Shown piece after piece: positions 7,173 to 15,486 of a stretch of 36,428 nucleotides of DNA. Within the stretch, counting starts at the first letter, position 1; each line of letters opens with the position of its first letter. Below the pieces are notes generated by a model, which had not been told where the DNA came from, ran no database searches, and saw only the letters and a program-made list of their open reading frames with translations. Made by a program: the position numbers and the translations under genes. Source of the DNA: CAZGUH01 sp964529005 (GTDB lineage Bacteria > Actinomycetota > Acidimicrobiia > Acidimicrobiales > Ilumatobacteraceae); the NCBI GenBank assembly GCA_964529005.1, contig CAZGUH010000037.1, positions 1 through 36,428 on the forward strand, given 5' to 3'.

Positions 7173-7633
7173 GAGATGCCCTCCATCGCCTTGCCGATGC
7201 GCTCGAGCTGATCGCGCAAGTCCTCCGTGGTCGGGACGTTGGCGAGCTGAAGGCGGACGCTCGCGATCTCCCGGGCCAGGAACTCGGTGTCGGCCTGGGT
7301 GCGAGCGGCGACCTCCCGATCGACGTCGACCTGCTGGCGGTCGCGCGCTTCCTGCCGGTTCTGCGCCAGCAGGATCAGAGGGGCCGCGTACGCAGCCTGG
7401 GTGGAGAACGCCAGGTTGAGCAAGATGAACGGGTACTCGTCCCACTGGAGCACCACGACGAACACGTTGAGGGTGATCCAGACGACGACGATCACGGTCT
7501 GGAGCACCAAGAAGCGGGCCGTGCCCAAGAAGCGCGCGATCGTCTCGCTGAACTGCCCGAACGCATCGGGGTCGTAGTGGACGCTCAGGCGCCGTCGCGG
7601 GCGTGGCGTGGAGAGGTCGAGCCGACGCTTCAC
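7115..7633 (-). CDS. DUF1003 membrane protein
   Basis: The product has 172 aa. The N-terminus is basic. Two hydrophobic helices follow (about 42-63, FLVLQTVIVVVWITLNVFVV; and 67-92, including YPFILLNLAFSTQAAYAAP), then a long charged helix (about 95-165) likely to form a coiled coil. The FILLNLxFSxQAAYAAPLILLAQNR pattern is the DUF1003 hallmark. The GTG start overlaps the stop of the MgtE-N/CBS gene by four bases, so the two are co-translated. Function is unknown; the pairing points to a membrane partner of a Mg2+/nucleotide-sensing protein (inference). Confidence 0.88.
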   Translation of the reverse strand: MKRRLDLSTPRPRRRLSVHYDPDAFGQFSETIARFLGTARFLVLQTVIVVVWITLNVFVVVLQWDEYPFILLNLAFSTQAAYAAPLILLAQNRQEARDRQQVDVDREVAARTQADTEFLAREIASVRLQLANVPTTEDLRDQLERIGKAMEGISQRLDSIELAEGKDGSEPL

Positions 7634-8889
7634 CGTGCGACCGCCGAGCTGCTGTCACCGCGGCGGTCGCCGCGCTGCGTGGAGCGGCGTTGGCGCCATC
7701 CCACGGGAAGTGTGCGGTCGAGGACGTCGTCGACGGTGATCGCGCCCAGCAGCCTGCCGGTCTCGTCGGTGACGCCGACGGCAAGCATGTTGTAGCTGGC
7801 GAAGTTCTCGGCGACCTCCCGATCGGAGACGTCCGGCGTGATCGTCGGCTCGTGTTCCAGGCAGCGGCCGAGCTCCATGCTCGGGGGCTCGCGCAGCAGC
7901 CGCTGGAAGTGCACGACACCGAGATATTGGCCGGTCGGCGGCTTGTACGGCGGCTGGCAGACGAACACCTGAGCGGCGATCGACACCATCCACTCCGGGT
8001 CGCGGATCTCGGCGAGCGCCTGCGCCACCGTGGCGGTCGGTCCCATGACGATGATGTCCGGGGTCATCAGGCCGCCCGCGGTGCCCTCGCCGTACGAGAG
8101 CAGCTGGCGCATCACCTCGGCGTCGTCGGCGTCCATCGCCGCCAGGATCCGGGCCCGCTGGTCGCCGGGCATCTCGCCCAGCAGGTCGGCAAGGTCGTCG
8201 TACTCCATCTCGTCGAGCACGCTCATCAGACGATCGAGGTCGAGCCCCTCGATGATGCGCAGCTGCTCGATCTCGGGCAGCTCCTCGAGGAGGTCGGCGA
8301 GGCGTTCGTCCTCCATCGCTTCGGCCAGCTGCCTGCGCTGGGCGAGCGGCAGGGCTCGCACGGCGGCAGCCACGTCGGAAGGGTGCATGTCGCGCATCCG
8401 CGCTGCCTCGGCGGCCATCTCGGTGGATGCGGCGAAGAGGTCGGGCACGTCGTGCGCGTCGACGAGGCGGAAGCTCGGCCGCCGCCGCAGCGCGCTGCGG
8501 CGGGCAAGTCGGACCTTGGCGACCTCCCACCCTGCGACGCGGCCGCCGGTGGTGGCGCGCAGGGCGACGTCGCTGACCGTCTCGTCACCGACCCGGCGGT
8601 CGATCACGTCGCGCCCGATCAGCATCTCGCCGGGCCTGGGCTTGAACGGGTACATGTCAACGTCCCAGCTGCGCAGGCGGGCCCCGTCGTTGTCGAGCGT
8701 GCCGATGCGGCCGGCGTTGACGAAGATGCGCCGGCGCTGGCTGGTGGCCACGAACCCGACGACGTAGGGGAGCGACCGGCCCTGGCCGGGCACGACGACG
8801 ATGTCGTCGAGGCGGCCGATGGCGCCGCCGCCCGCGTCGAGCAGTGGCAAGCGCATCACTCGGAACGCGTAGATCAGATCGCCGGCCAC
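7630..8889 (-). CDS. MgtE N-domain/CBS-domain protein lacking the Mg2+ channel
   Basis: The product has 419 aa and a GTG start. Residues 1-120 are beta-rich and PRC-barrel-like (VMRLPLLDAGGGAIGRLDDI). Residues about 140-265 carry the acidic helical MgtE N-terminal superhelix (HPSDVAAAVRALPLAQRRQL, LADLLGEMPGDQRARILAAM). Two CBS motifs follow (GGLMTPDIIVMGPTATVAQA; YLGVVHFQRLL; MLAVGVTDETGRLLGAITVD). The five-helix transmembrane pore of true MgtE channels is absent, so it cannot itself carry Mg2+. In MgtE the N and CBS domains sense cytosolic Mg2+ and ATP. Here they probably regulate a partner, with the co-translated DUF1003 protein the obvious candidate. Confidence 0.88.
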   Translation of the reverse strand: MAGDLIYAFRVMRLPLLDAGGGAIGRLDDIVVVPGQGRSLPYVVGFVATSQRRRIFVNAGRIGTLDNDGARLRSWDVDMYPFKPRPGEMLIGRDVIDRRVGDETVSDVALRATTGGRVAGWEVAKVRLARRSALRRRPSFRLVDAHDVPDLFAASTEMAAEAARMRDMHPSDVAAAVRALPLAQRRQLAEAMEDERLADLLEELPEIEQLRIIEGLDLDRLMSVLDEMEYDDLADLLGEMPGDQRARILAAMDADDAEVMRQLLSYGEGTAGGLMTPDIIVMGPTATVAQALAEIRDPEWMVSIAAQVFVCQPPYKPPTGQYLGVVHFQRLLREPPSMELGRCLEHEPTITPDVSDREVAENFASYNMLAVGVTDETGRLLGAITVDDVLDRTLPVGWRQRRSTQRGDRRGDSSSAVAR

Positions 8890-8988
8890 AGGCGAAGGCT
8901 ACAGAGGTGAACCCTGTGTGACCTGGACAGTTGCGCCACGTCGCAGATGGCACGCCCGGGTTTCCCGGCTCGTGCCGCTGCCGGCAGA

Positions 8989-8994
8989 TACGGT
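8989..8994 (+). promoter_or_regulatory. Putative -10 element (TACGGT) of the small zinc-ribbon gene
   Basis: TACGGT lies 8 nt before ATG 9003 in a 113-nt divergent spacer. The short distance suggests a leaderless transcript, although the spacer also contains GGAG at 8996-8999, too close to the start for an ideal Shine-Dalgarno. Confidence 0.35.
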
Positions 8995-9002
8995 CGGAGC
9001 CG

Positions 9003-9200
9003 ATGGACTCGTCCGAACTCCTCGACTTCGCTTGTCCGCGCTGTGGCATCGCCGCGGGCGAGCGGTTCTACGGCCCGTGCGATGCCTGCCGCGCCGACCT
9101 GAGGGCCAAGTTCGCGGGCCTGGCGCGTGCGGTCGAGGCCGAGGAATACGTGCCGAAGATGAACGTGACCCCCAACGCCGTGGCTCTGAAGGACGATTGA
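9003..9200 (+). CDS. Small zinc-ribbon-like protein
   Basis: The product has 65 aa, starting at ATG 9003 (MDSSELLDFACPRCG). Two CxxC motifs (CPRC near residue 11 and CDAC near residue 26) form a likely zinc knuckle, followed by a charged helix and a polar tail ending in KDD. No export signal is present. Proteins of this size and pattern occur in Actinobacteria as uncharacterised conserved proteins. It could bind nucleic acid or a protein. tRNA-Ala follows after 27 nt, so readthrough transcription is possible. Confidence 0.65.
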   Translation: MDSSELLDFACPRCGIAAGERFYGPCDACRADLRAKFAGLARAVEAEEYVPKMNVTPNAVALKDD

Positions 9201-9227
9201 TCAGCAGGTAACCTGATCCGACCCTGC

Positions 9228-9301
9228 GGGGACGTAGCTCAGTTGGCTAGAGCATCTGGTTTGCATCCAGAAGGTCGTGGGTTCGAGTCCCATCGTCTCC
9301 A
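9228..9301 (+). tRNA. tRNA-Ala (anticodon TGC)
   Basis: This is a complete 74-nt cloverleaf. Acceptor arm GGGGACG pairs with CGTCTCC and includes the G3-U70 wobble pair that identifies alanine tRNA. The D arm contains AGCTCAGTTGGCTAGAGC, the anticodon stem is TCTGG/CCAGA around the loop TTTGCAT (anticodon TGC), and the T arm contains GTGGGTTCGAGTCCCAT. The discriminator is A and CCA is not encoded. A possible -10 (TAACCT) lies at 9209-9214. Confidence 0.97.
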
Positions 9302-9349
9302 CTTGGTCTCGCAGCCCGGGATCGTGGCGCGACGCATGCGACGCGTCGC

Positions 9350-10324
9350 CTACATGCACACCCATTCCTCTGGTCCCACCAGGGACCACGCCTCGGCGGT
9401 GTCGCCTTCGACGCGATACACGGCTGTGGGGTCGCTCGGATCGGCCCACAGCTGCGCGTCGTCGTCGCGGAAGCCGGTGTCGACGACCCCAGCCGGCAGC
9501 TCGGTGATCGGCGCCCCCGCATGGTGAGCCGCCTCCTCGCCAGCAGTCGACGTCGTCGGCCGCGGTTCGCGCGGTCGAACGTAGCGTCTGCGAGCCGTGT
9601 CGGCGATGGGCGCGCCGATAGGCGAGCCGACTGACAGGAACGTGATCGATTCCCACCCGCAGTGCTCCGGTCCCTGACCTTGCGCGATCACGTCGATACG
9701 AACGGGACAGCCTCGTGCATCGGTCCATCGATGAGGGTCGTGGTCTCTGTACGCGAGCTGCGCGAGCGGTTCCGATGCGAGGTCGGTTGCCGATCCTGGC
9801 GTCGACACGCAGCCCTCGGGGCGATCGATCGCCTCGAACTCACGTGTGAGGACATCGAGGATGACGTCACCTGCGGCGCTTTCCGTGTGGATCCAGGTCG
9901 GGTACCCGAGCCGGGGCTCGAACTCGGCTGCGATGAAGCGACCGGAGGCGAGATCGTCGGCGATGCGGCGCAGCATTGCGTCGACCGTGAACCGTTCGGC
10001 GCCGGGGATCTCGCTCGGACCGTCAACGACGACACCGTTGTCGACGGACACGTTGATGCTGACGCCCTGAGGCACGTTCTCGCCGTCGCCTTCGATCAGC
10101 CAGCGATACGCCTGGGGCGCGGACGCCTCCCAGCGCGCGGTGGCGCCGGCCAGGGCCGCCGGTGACAGCCGCGACTCATCGCGGGGCACCAGGTCGGTTC
10201 CGAACGGAATGGCCTCCACGTCCGGACTGCTGTCGCGCGCCGCAGGCGACCATTCCCCGCACGCGACGAGAACGACGAGCGCAGACAGCGCCAAAGTCGT
10301 CGGCGCATGCCAGCTTCTGCTCAT
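9350..10324 (-). CDS. Putative lipoprotein, DUF6174-like
   Basis: The product has 324 aa. ATG 10324 is chosen because it gives a lipoprotein signal peptide: MSRSWHAPTT, a hydrophobic stretch, then lipobox LVAC with Cys22 followed by a polar GEWSPAARDSS tail. The first domain (about residues 60-150) contains ARWEASAPQAYRW and SINVSVDNGVVVDGPSEIPG, the Trp/Tyr plus 'V-NG-V' pattern of DUF6174-type secreted domains. It also has the helical segment FTVDAMLRRIADDL. The C-terminal 170 residues are acidic and unassigned, with a few cysteines that could form disulfides. It is divergent from the triple-repeat gene at 10429, sharing a 104-nt spacer, and convergent with tRNA-Ala. Confidence 0.7.
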   Translation of the reverse strand: MSRSWHAPTTLALSALVVLVACGEWSPAARDSSPDVEAIPFGTDLVPRDESRLSPAALAGATARWEASAPQAYRWLIEGDGENVPQGVSINVSVDNGVVVDGPSEIPGAERFTVDAMLRRIADDLASGRFIAAEFEPRLGYPTWIHTESAAGDVILDVLTREFEAIDRPEGCVSTPGSATDLASEPLAQLAYRDHDPHRWTDARGCPVRIDVIAQGQGPEHCGWESITFLSVGSPIGAPIADTARRRYVRPREPRPTTSTAGEEAAHHAGAPITELPAGVVDTGFRDDDAQLWADPSDPTAVYRVEGDTAEAWSLVGPEEWVCM

Positions 10325-10428
10325 CTCACGTTCGACGATGCACGGCGCGAATTCGTTCCCGATGATCGGGTGAAGACCACAGGTCGGCGGGGTTGACACC
10401 GCGACCCGCGCACGACACAGTCGGCGCC

Positions 10429-12660
10429 ATGCCCAGTGCCGTGCCGCACGGGCCGGGCCGGAACCGGCGCGGCGTCCTTGCTTCTCTCCTTGCAGTTCTG
10501 GTCGCGGCCACGTGTGCCGTCTCCATCGCCGTGACGGCCGATCCCGTCGCGGCAGACTTCGTGCCGCTCGACGCTCCTGCGCGCCTGATCGACACGCGCC
10601 CCGGAGGAAGCACGATCGACGGGGATCTCGCGGGCGGCGGAGTGCGGCCGTCGGGAAGCGTCACGCGCGTGCGTGTGGCCGGCCGCGCCGGCGTGCCGCC
10701 CGACGCGACGACCGCGGTGCTGAACGTCACCGCGGTCGACGCACGGAGCCAGGGATACCTCACCCTGTACCCGTGCGATCCGACGCCGCCGAACGCGTCG
10801 ACCCTCAACTACGGCGCCGGGCAGACGATCGCCAACGCCGCGATCAGCGCGCTCACGCCAGATGGCGACGTGTGCATCTACAACTTCGGCGACACCGACC
10901 TGATCGTCGACGTGAGCGGGCAGCTGTCCACGGACTCGTTCACACCGCTCGCGTCGCCGAAGCGGCTGCTCGACAGCCGAGCCGGCGGGTCGACCGTCGA
11001 CGGCTCCTTCGCCGGCATCGGCGTGCGTCCCGCGGGGTCGACCCTGGCGCTCGAGGTCGCTGGTCGCGCGGGCGTCCCGTTGGGCGCCACATCGGTGGCG
11101 CTGAACGTCACCGTTGCCGATGCTCGTGAAGAGGGCTACGTCACGGTCTTCCCCTGCGGCCAACCGCTGCCGAACTCGTCGAATCTGAACTACGGCGCTG
11201 GTGTGACGATCGCGAACGCAGTGGTCACCGGACTCGACGGCGCCGGCGCGGTGTGCTTCTTCACGTTCGGGGCGGTCGATCTCATCGTCGACGTCACGGG
11301 CGCCGTGCCGTCCGGCGCGTTCGCGTCCCTCCCGGCGCCGCGCCGATTGCTCGACACGCGCTCCGGTGCCGCCACCTTCGACGGATCGTTCGCCGGCATC
11401 GGCGTGCGGCCGGCGGACCAGACGCTCGAGCTGCGCGTCGGCGGGCGCGCGGACATCCCCGCCAACGCGAGCGCCGTGATCCTGAACGTGACAGCCGTGG
11501 CGCCGCAGGCCCAGGGCTACGTGACGATCCACCCCGCGCCGACGTCACGGCCGAACGCGTCCACCCTCAACTTCGACGCCGGCGCGACCATCGCCAACCT
11601 CGCCATCGTCAAGGTCGGTGCGGAGGGAGACATCTGCCTCTACAACTCGGCCGCCACGCATCTCGTCGTCGACGTCGCCGGATGGCTGACGGGACCGGCG
11701 CCACCCGGCACGACCGAGGGCTGCCCGTTCACTCCGGTCACATTGCTCGACCCACCGAACATCTCGCCGTTCCCGTTCCAGTTGCCGTGCAACGCGGGAC
11801 CGGCGTTGGACGACATCCCGCGGGTCCAGATCAACCCCGGCATCAAGCCGTACCTCGACAACATCGACGCGTACCTCAGCGGTGACAACCTCTTCCGCCT
11901 GGCCTACACCGTGATGGCCAACAGCGGTCCGTTGCCGGCCGCGGTGGCGCGGTACCGCGAGTTCACGCACTGGATCGACAACGCGACGAGGTTCCAGGGC
12001 ATCGACTCTCGAGCGGATTTCATCTCGGCGTTGAACCTCGCGTACCACGAGACGTTGCACGTCGTCACGCGCGTCAACTGCTTCCAGACGGGGCCGGACA
12101 CGGGCATCCTCATCGACCCGAACGCGGGGCCGTTGCAGTCGGAGACGTGGGCCGACGTGCGCAGCCGCATCGACGCATTCGAAGCCGGCTCGAGCGATCC
12201 GCTGGCCGAATTCGAGGCGGACTATGCACGGTCGGTGGCGGACAACTACCTCAAGCCAGGCGAGGACATCGCGGCGCAGCCTGTCGCCTCGCACGTCACG
12301 GAGACCGTCTCGTACGTGCTGAGCGCGGAGTGGGGCATCGCGATGAACGACCTCTTCGGCGTCGCGTATCTCGGCACTGCCGCCGCGAACGAGACGACGA
12401 TGAACATCAAGATGCATCAGGTCTACCGGTACCTCAACCTGGCTTCGACACGCCCGGAGGAGTGGGCGGAACTCCGCGCTGGCAACTTGCCCTCCGCGTT
12501 CGCGCAGTACTGGAACCTCGCGGCTCGGCTGTGGCGTGTGTACGACCCCACGCCCCACGCCCGGCAGCTCCACTGGGATCTGTTCTACGGACCGGACGTC
12601 GCCGCGATGGTGACCTACACCGACGGCGCCGCAGGGACGACCGCGCCTCCGAGACCGTGA
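10429..12660 (+). CDS. Secreted triple-repeat protein with C-terminal HExxH domain
   Basis: The product has 743 aa from ATG 10429; the first residues form a signal peptide (basic GPGRNRRG, hydrophobic core to about residue 35, likely cleavage after DPVAA). Residues about 44-424 are three repeats of exactly 127 aa, each with RLxDTR/S, VAGRAGVP or GGRADIP, LNVTAV, PN-S-LN-GAGxTIAN and LIVDVxG(Q/A/W). Two regularly placed Cys per repeat (PCDP/DVCIYN) may pair after export. The last 310 residues are different. They hold NLAYHETLHVVTRVNC with HETLH at residues 540-544, a match to the HExxH zinc-peptidase motif, and later Glu-rich helices (HVTETVSYVLSAEWG) that could provide a third ligand. Peptidase activity is inference. 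It may be a surface or cell-wall protein related to the one at 422-1714. Confidence 0.8.
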   Translation: MPSAVPHGPGRNRRGVLASLLAVLVAATCAVSIAVTADPVAADFVPLDAPARLIDTRPGGSTIDGDLAGGGVRPSGSVTRVRVAGRAGVPPDATTAVLNVTAVDARSQGYLTLYPCDPTPPNASTLNYGAGQTIANAAISALTPDGDVCIYNFGDTDLIVDVSGQLSTDSFTPLASPKRLLDSRAGGSTVDGSFAGIGVRPAGSTLALEVAGRAGVPLGATSVALNVTVADAREEGYVTVFPCGQPLPNSSNLNYGAGVTIANAVVTGLDGAGAVCFFTFGAVDLIVDVTGAVPSGAFASLPAPRRLLDTRSGAATFDGSFAGIGVRPADQTLELRVGGRADIPANASAVILNVTAVAPQAQGYVTIHPAPTSRPNASTLNFDAGATIANLAIVKVGAEGDICLYNSAATHLVVDVAGWLTGPAPPGTTEGCPFTPVTLLDPPNISPFPFQLPCNAGPALDDIPRVQINPGIKPYLDNIDAYLSGDNLFRLAYTVMANSGPLPAAVARYREFTHWIDNATRFQGIDSRADFISALNLAYHETLHVVTRVNCFQTGPDTGILIDPNAGPLQSETWADVRSRIDAFEAGSSDPLAEFEADYARSVADNYLKPGEDIAAQPVASHVTETVSYVLSAEWGIAMNDLFGVAYLGTAAANETTMNIKMHQVYRYLNLASTRPEEWAELRAGNLPSAFAQYWNLAARLWRVYDPTPHARQLHWDLFYGPDVAAMVTYTDGAAGTTAPPRP
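10558..11700 (+). repeat. Three 381-bp coding repeats within the secreted protein
   Basis: The repeats start at the TTC codons at 10558, 10939 and 11320, opening FVPLDAPARL, FTPLASPKRL and FASLPAPRRL. Spacing is exactly 381 nt (127 codons) both times, showing internal duplication without later indels. Confidence 0.9.
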
Positions 12661-12662
12661 GC

Positions 12663-12680
12663 TGAGCCCGCCGCGGCTCA
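12663..12680. terminator. Hairpin between convergent genes
   Basis: TGAGCC (12663-12668) and GGCTCA (12675-12680) form a 6-bp stem with a 6-nt loop. It sits directly after the stop of the secreted protein gene and overlaps the stop of the small minus-strand gene. There is no T-run, so a bidirectional terminator role is only plausible. Confidence 0.35.
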
Positions 12681-12875
12681 ACCTCCGTTGTCCTCGTACA
12701 GTCGGGCCGGCGGACGATCGCAACTCGTCACGGACATGACAGCGCACGTCGTCGACGACGACACCGTGCGACTGATCGACCGCAGCACGACGCGCTGCCA
12801 GTCGGCGCTCCGATCGTCGTGGTGGCGCCGCACCAGCACGGGGTAGCAGGTGATCTTCCACCAAGCGACGCGCAT
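12678..12875 (-). CDS. Small hypothetical protein
   Basis: The product has 65 aa, starting at ATG 12875 (MRVAWWKITCYPVLVRR) and ending RLYEDNGG. About 84 percent of third codon positions are G or C, which supports coding in an otherwise empty 287-nt spacer. Features include two adjacent Trp near the start, a basic HHDDRSADW segment, a Ser/Thr-rich centre and three Cys. There is no signal peptide or membrane helix. An AAGGA lies immediately before the ATG, too close to be an ideal ribosome-binding site; a GTG at 12905 is the alternative start. The family is not recognised. Confidence 0.4.
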   Translation of the reverse strand: MRVAWWKITCYPVLVRRHHDDRSADWQRVVLRSISRTVSSSTTCAVMSVTSCDRPPARLYEDNGG

Positions 12876-12947
12876 TCCTTGATGCGCCGATCGACGCGTC
12901 ACCAACGGGCGCTATGTTCCCGCCAGCATCGGTGAGAGGGGGGTGGA

Positions 12948-14966
12948 GTGGAGCGTCGAGCGCGACGTTGGGCGGTGGCGGCGGCGATGACGGTCGCGGC
13001 CGGGTCCTGCTCGTCGGCCGGTGATGACGTCGGCGGGTCCACGGGGGGCGCGACGACCTCGACGGTGACGGAGCAGCCGTCGACGTCGATCACCAGCATC
13101 CCGGTCGGGTCGACGGACCGCGAGACCACCACCACCGAACCGCCCGCCGACCTGCCTGCGGGCGCTCAGTTCGTGGCCCCGCCGACGACCTCGCCGGGGA
13201 TCCCCATCGCGGCCGCATCGCTGGGCGATCTCCACGTCGGCGTGACACACGATTCCATGGCCATCGTCGGTTCCGACGAGCTCGAAGCGATCGCGTTGCC
13301 GCAGCTGCCTGCCCCGGCAGGGTTTCCGCTGCCTGAAGGCCCCACCCACTCCAGCGCCATCGCCGCGGCTTCCAGCGGTTTCGTGGCCGTGGGCACCGCA
13401 CGGTTCCGTGTGTCGCCGTCCGGCTCGTACACGTATCGCTCGGCGCTCTGGCACTCGACGGACGGGCGGACCTGGCAACTGACCGAGACGGCGTCGATCG
13501 TCGGCCCGGACGCGTCGACGGCCCTGCGCAGCGTGGCGTCGACGCCATCGGGTTTCGTGGCGGTCGGAGCGATCGGCGCCGCGTCCGGTCCCGCGACATC
13601 TTCGGCGCTGATCTTGTCGTCGCCCGACGGGATCACCTGGACGCGCGCCGCGGCGCCCGAGCGCACGTGGTCGCTGGGATTGCACGGAGTCGGAGCGGTC
13701 GGCGGCAGCATCGTCATCGCCGGTTCGGAGTTCGTCTGTGCCGACGACGGTGGCGCGCTGGCCTACACCGGCGCATCCGGGCTCCAGACGCGCCTGTGGA
13801 CATCGGCTGACGGGTTGCAGACGTGGAACGACGTCGATCTCGGCCCCACCGGGTTGCCGCGGGGCGCGGAGGCGCCTCCGACCGATGCCGCGTCGTGTCC
13901 GGCGGGGGCCGACGGAAACCAGCTGCGGCTCGAGCGCGACGAGCGCTTCGGTGACGTCGTCGCGCTCACGTTCACCGGCGGTGCGGTGGTCGCGACCGAC
14001 GGCGACGCGGTCGCCGTCACCGAGGACCTGTCGACGTGGCGGACGTCCGAGATCGACGACTTCCTGCCACGCCCGAACGAGGAGGGCCGCGAACCGCCGG
14101 AACCGGTGGCCGAGATCGTCACCGCGACCGACGGTGATCTGCTGTACCTGACGATTCAGCGGCCACGCGATGCGAACGGGAGGGAAGTCCTTGGCCGTGG
14201 CCATGCCCCACTCGCATGGCGATCGCACGACGGTGGAGCCACCTGGGAGCGAGTGCCCGCCGCGGGCCGCACGATCCTGCTCGGCTCCGCCCCACCCTCG
14301 ATGCTCGCGGTCGGCGAGCGCGTCGAGGTTTACACCGAGTATCCGCCCGACAGCGGCGGGATCTTGAGGTGGGTCAGCACAGCGGGACCACCGACGCGGT
14401 GGCAGTGTGCGCCGGCTCCGACCGCGGACTGCCTGCTGGCCGACCTCCGAGGTGAAGATCTGGCAGGGCTCGACCTCACCGGCGCCGACCTGCGCGGCGC
14501 CACACTGACGGACACGGATGTCACCGGCGCGACGCTCGCTGGAGCACGGCTGGAGGGCGCGTCACTCATCGCAGCATCTGTGGGCGGCGCGAATCTCAGC
14601 AACGCCAACCTCAGCGGCGCGTTCGTCGAGACGTCGTTGTTCACCGACGGCGCCGTGCTGGAGGGAGCGGCGCTGACCGGCATCAAGGTTCGGCTCGGCA
14701 ACCCCGATGCGCCAACCGCCTTGTCGATCGCCGGCTTCGATCTCACCCGTGCCTCGTTCACCGGAGACACCGATCAACCGGCGCCGTTGACCTTCACCGA
14801 TGCGACCGGCGCCAACCTGACCCGAGCGATCTTCACCGGTGTCGATCTTTCAGGCTCGAACCTCGGTGGCGCGACTCTGGACGACGTGATCTTCCTGAAG
14901 GTCGTGTGCCCCGATGGTCAGCCATCGCAGGAGGGAGTCGCGGGGGCGGCTGCGTGCCGTCTCTGA
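12948..14966 (+). CDS. Lipoprotein with WxSxDG beta-propeller-like repeats and C-terminal pentapeptide repeats
   Basis: The product has 672 aa. GTG 12948 follows a purine-rich GAGAGGGGGG. The N-terminus is a lipoprotein signal (ERRARRW, hydrophobic core, VAAGSC with Cys21), then a Thr/Ser-rich linker. Residues about 65-490 contain repeated sialidase/BNR-type blades: LWHSTDGRTWQL, ILSSPDGITWTRA, LWTSADGLQTWND and AWRSHDGGATWERV. The C-terminal region from about residue 495 is a pentapeptide-repeat right-handed beta-helix (ADLRGEDLAGLDLTGADLRG, then ANLSNANLSGAF), with the A(D/N)LxG pattern. This order, propeller then pentapeptide helix on a lipid anchor, is unusual. A surface-binding or scaffolding role is likely; no catalytic site is identified. 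Confidence 0.8.
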   Translation: MERRARRWAVAAAMTVAAGSCSSAGDDVGGSTGGATTSTVTEQPSTSITSIPVGSTDRETTTTEPPADLPAGAQFVAPPTTSPGIPIAAASLGDLHVGVTHDSMAIVGSDELEAIALPQLPAPAGFPLPEGPTHSSAIAAASSGFVAVGTARFRVSPSGSYTYRSALWHSTDGRTWQLTETASIVGPDASTALRSVASTPSGFVAVGAIGAASGPATSSALILSSPDGITWTRAAAPERTWSLGLHGVGAVGGSIVIAGSEFVCADDGGALAYTGASGLQTRLWTSADGLQTWNDVDLGPTGLPRGAEAPPTDAASCPAGADGNQLRLERDERFGDVVALTFTGGAVVATDGDAVAVTEDLSTWRTSEIDDFLPRPNEEGREPPEPVAEIVTATDGDLLYLTIQRPRDANGREVLGRGHAPLAWRSHDGGATWERVPAAGRTILLGSAPPSMLAVGERVEVYTEYPPDSGGILRWVSTAGPPTRWQCAPAPTADCLLADLRGEDLAGLDLTGADLRGATLTDTDVTGATLAGARLEGASLIAASVGGANLSNANLSGAFVETSLFTDGAVLEGAALTGIKVRLGNPDAPTALSIAGFDLTRASFTGDTDQPAPLTFTDATGANLTRAIFTGVDLSGSNLGGATLDDVIFLKVVCPDGQPSQEGVAGAAACRL

Positions 14967-14998
14967 GCCGGGCCGCAGCGTGAGAGGCATCTCGGATC

Positions 14999-15439
14999 TC
15001 AGGTGATGCAGAACTCGTTGCCTTCCGGGTCGGCGAGCGTCACCCATCGATAGGGCCCTTCGCGCCCGTGGTGCAGGAAGGTGGCGCCGCGGGCCACGAG
15101 CCGGTCGGCGACCTCGTCGATGTCGTCGTCACCCACGCGCACGTCGAGGTGCACCCGGTTCTTGACGACCTTCTCCTCCGGGACGGTCTGGAACAGGAGC
15201 CGCTGCGGAGGGCCGGCTGTGTGGGCGCCGTCGAGAGGGACGATCGCCGCGCCCGATGACCACACCAGCGCGCCGCGGTGACGCGTCGTGTCGGCCTCGG
15301 TCGCATGCCCCTCATCGATCATGCGCCGGATGAAGGCCTCGTCTTGCGGCTCGACCTGCCATCCCAGCGTCTCTGCCCACCAGTCGGCTTGTTCGTGCGG
15401 GCTGCCCGCATCGAACGTCACCTGGAACGAATAGCTCAT
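14999..15439 (-). CDS. VOC-superfamily (glyoxalase/bleomycin-resistance-like) protein
   Basis: The product has 146 aa. ATG 15439 is chosen because the peptide then starts directly on the first beta strand (MSYSFQVTFDAGSPHEQADW). The betaalphabetabetabeta pattern of the VOC fold is visible twice, with WWAETLGWQVE in the first half and VHLDVRVGDDDIDEVADRL, GATFLHHG and WVTLADPEGNEFCI in the second. The DPEGNEFC ending is typical of the family. The metal ligands are probably His/Glu at HLD and NEF. Substrate unknown; resistance, lyase and dioxygenase members all exist. Confidence 0.88.
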   Translation of the reverse strand: MSYSFQVTFDAGSPHEQADWWAETLGWQVEPQDEAFIRRMIDEGHATEADTTRHRGALVWSSGAAIVPLDGAHTAGPPQRLLFQTVPEEKVVKNRVHLDVRVGDDDIDEVADRLVARGATFLHHGREGPYRWVTLADPEGNEFCIT

Positions 15440-15486
15440 CGCGCAGTCATACCCCGAGCGCGACCAGCGGACACCTGCGCAGACGG

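Noticed and set aside
9338..9349. Terminator after tRNA-Ala at the palindrome GCGACGCGTCGC
   Set aside because: It is self-complementary with no loop, has no T-run and adjoins the lipoprotein stop. The signal is too weak to call.
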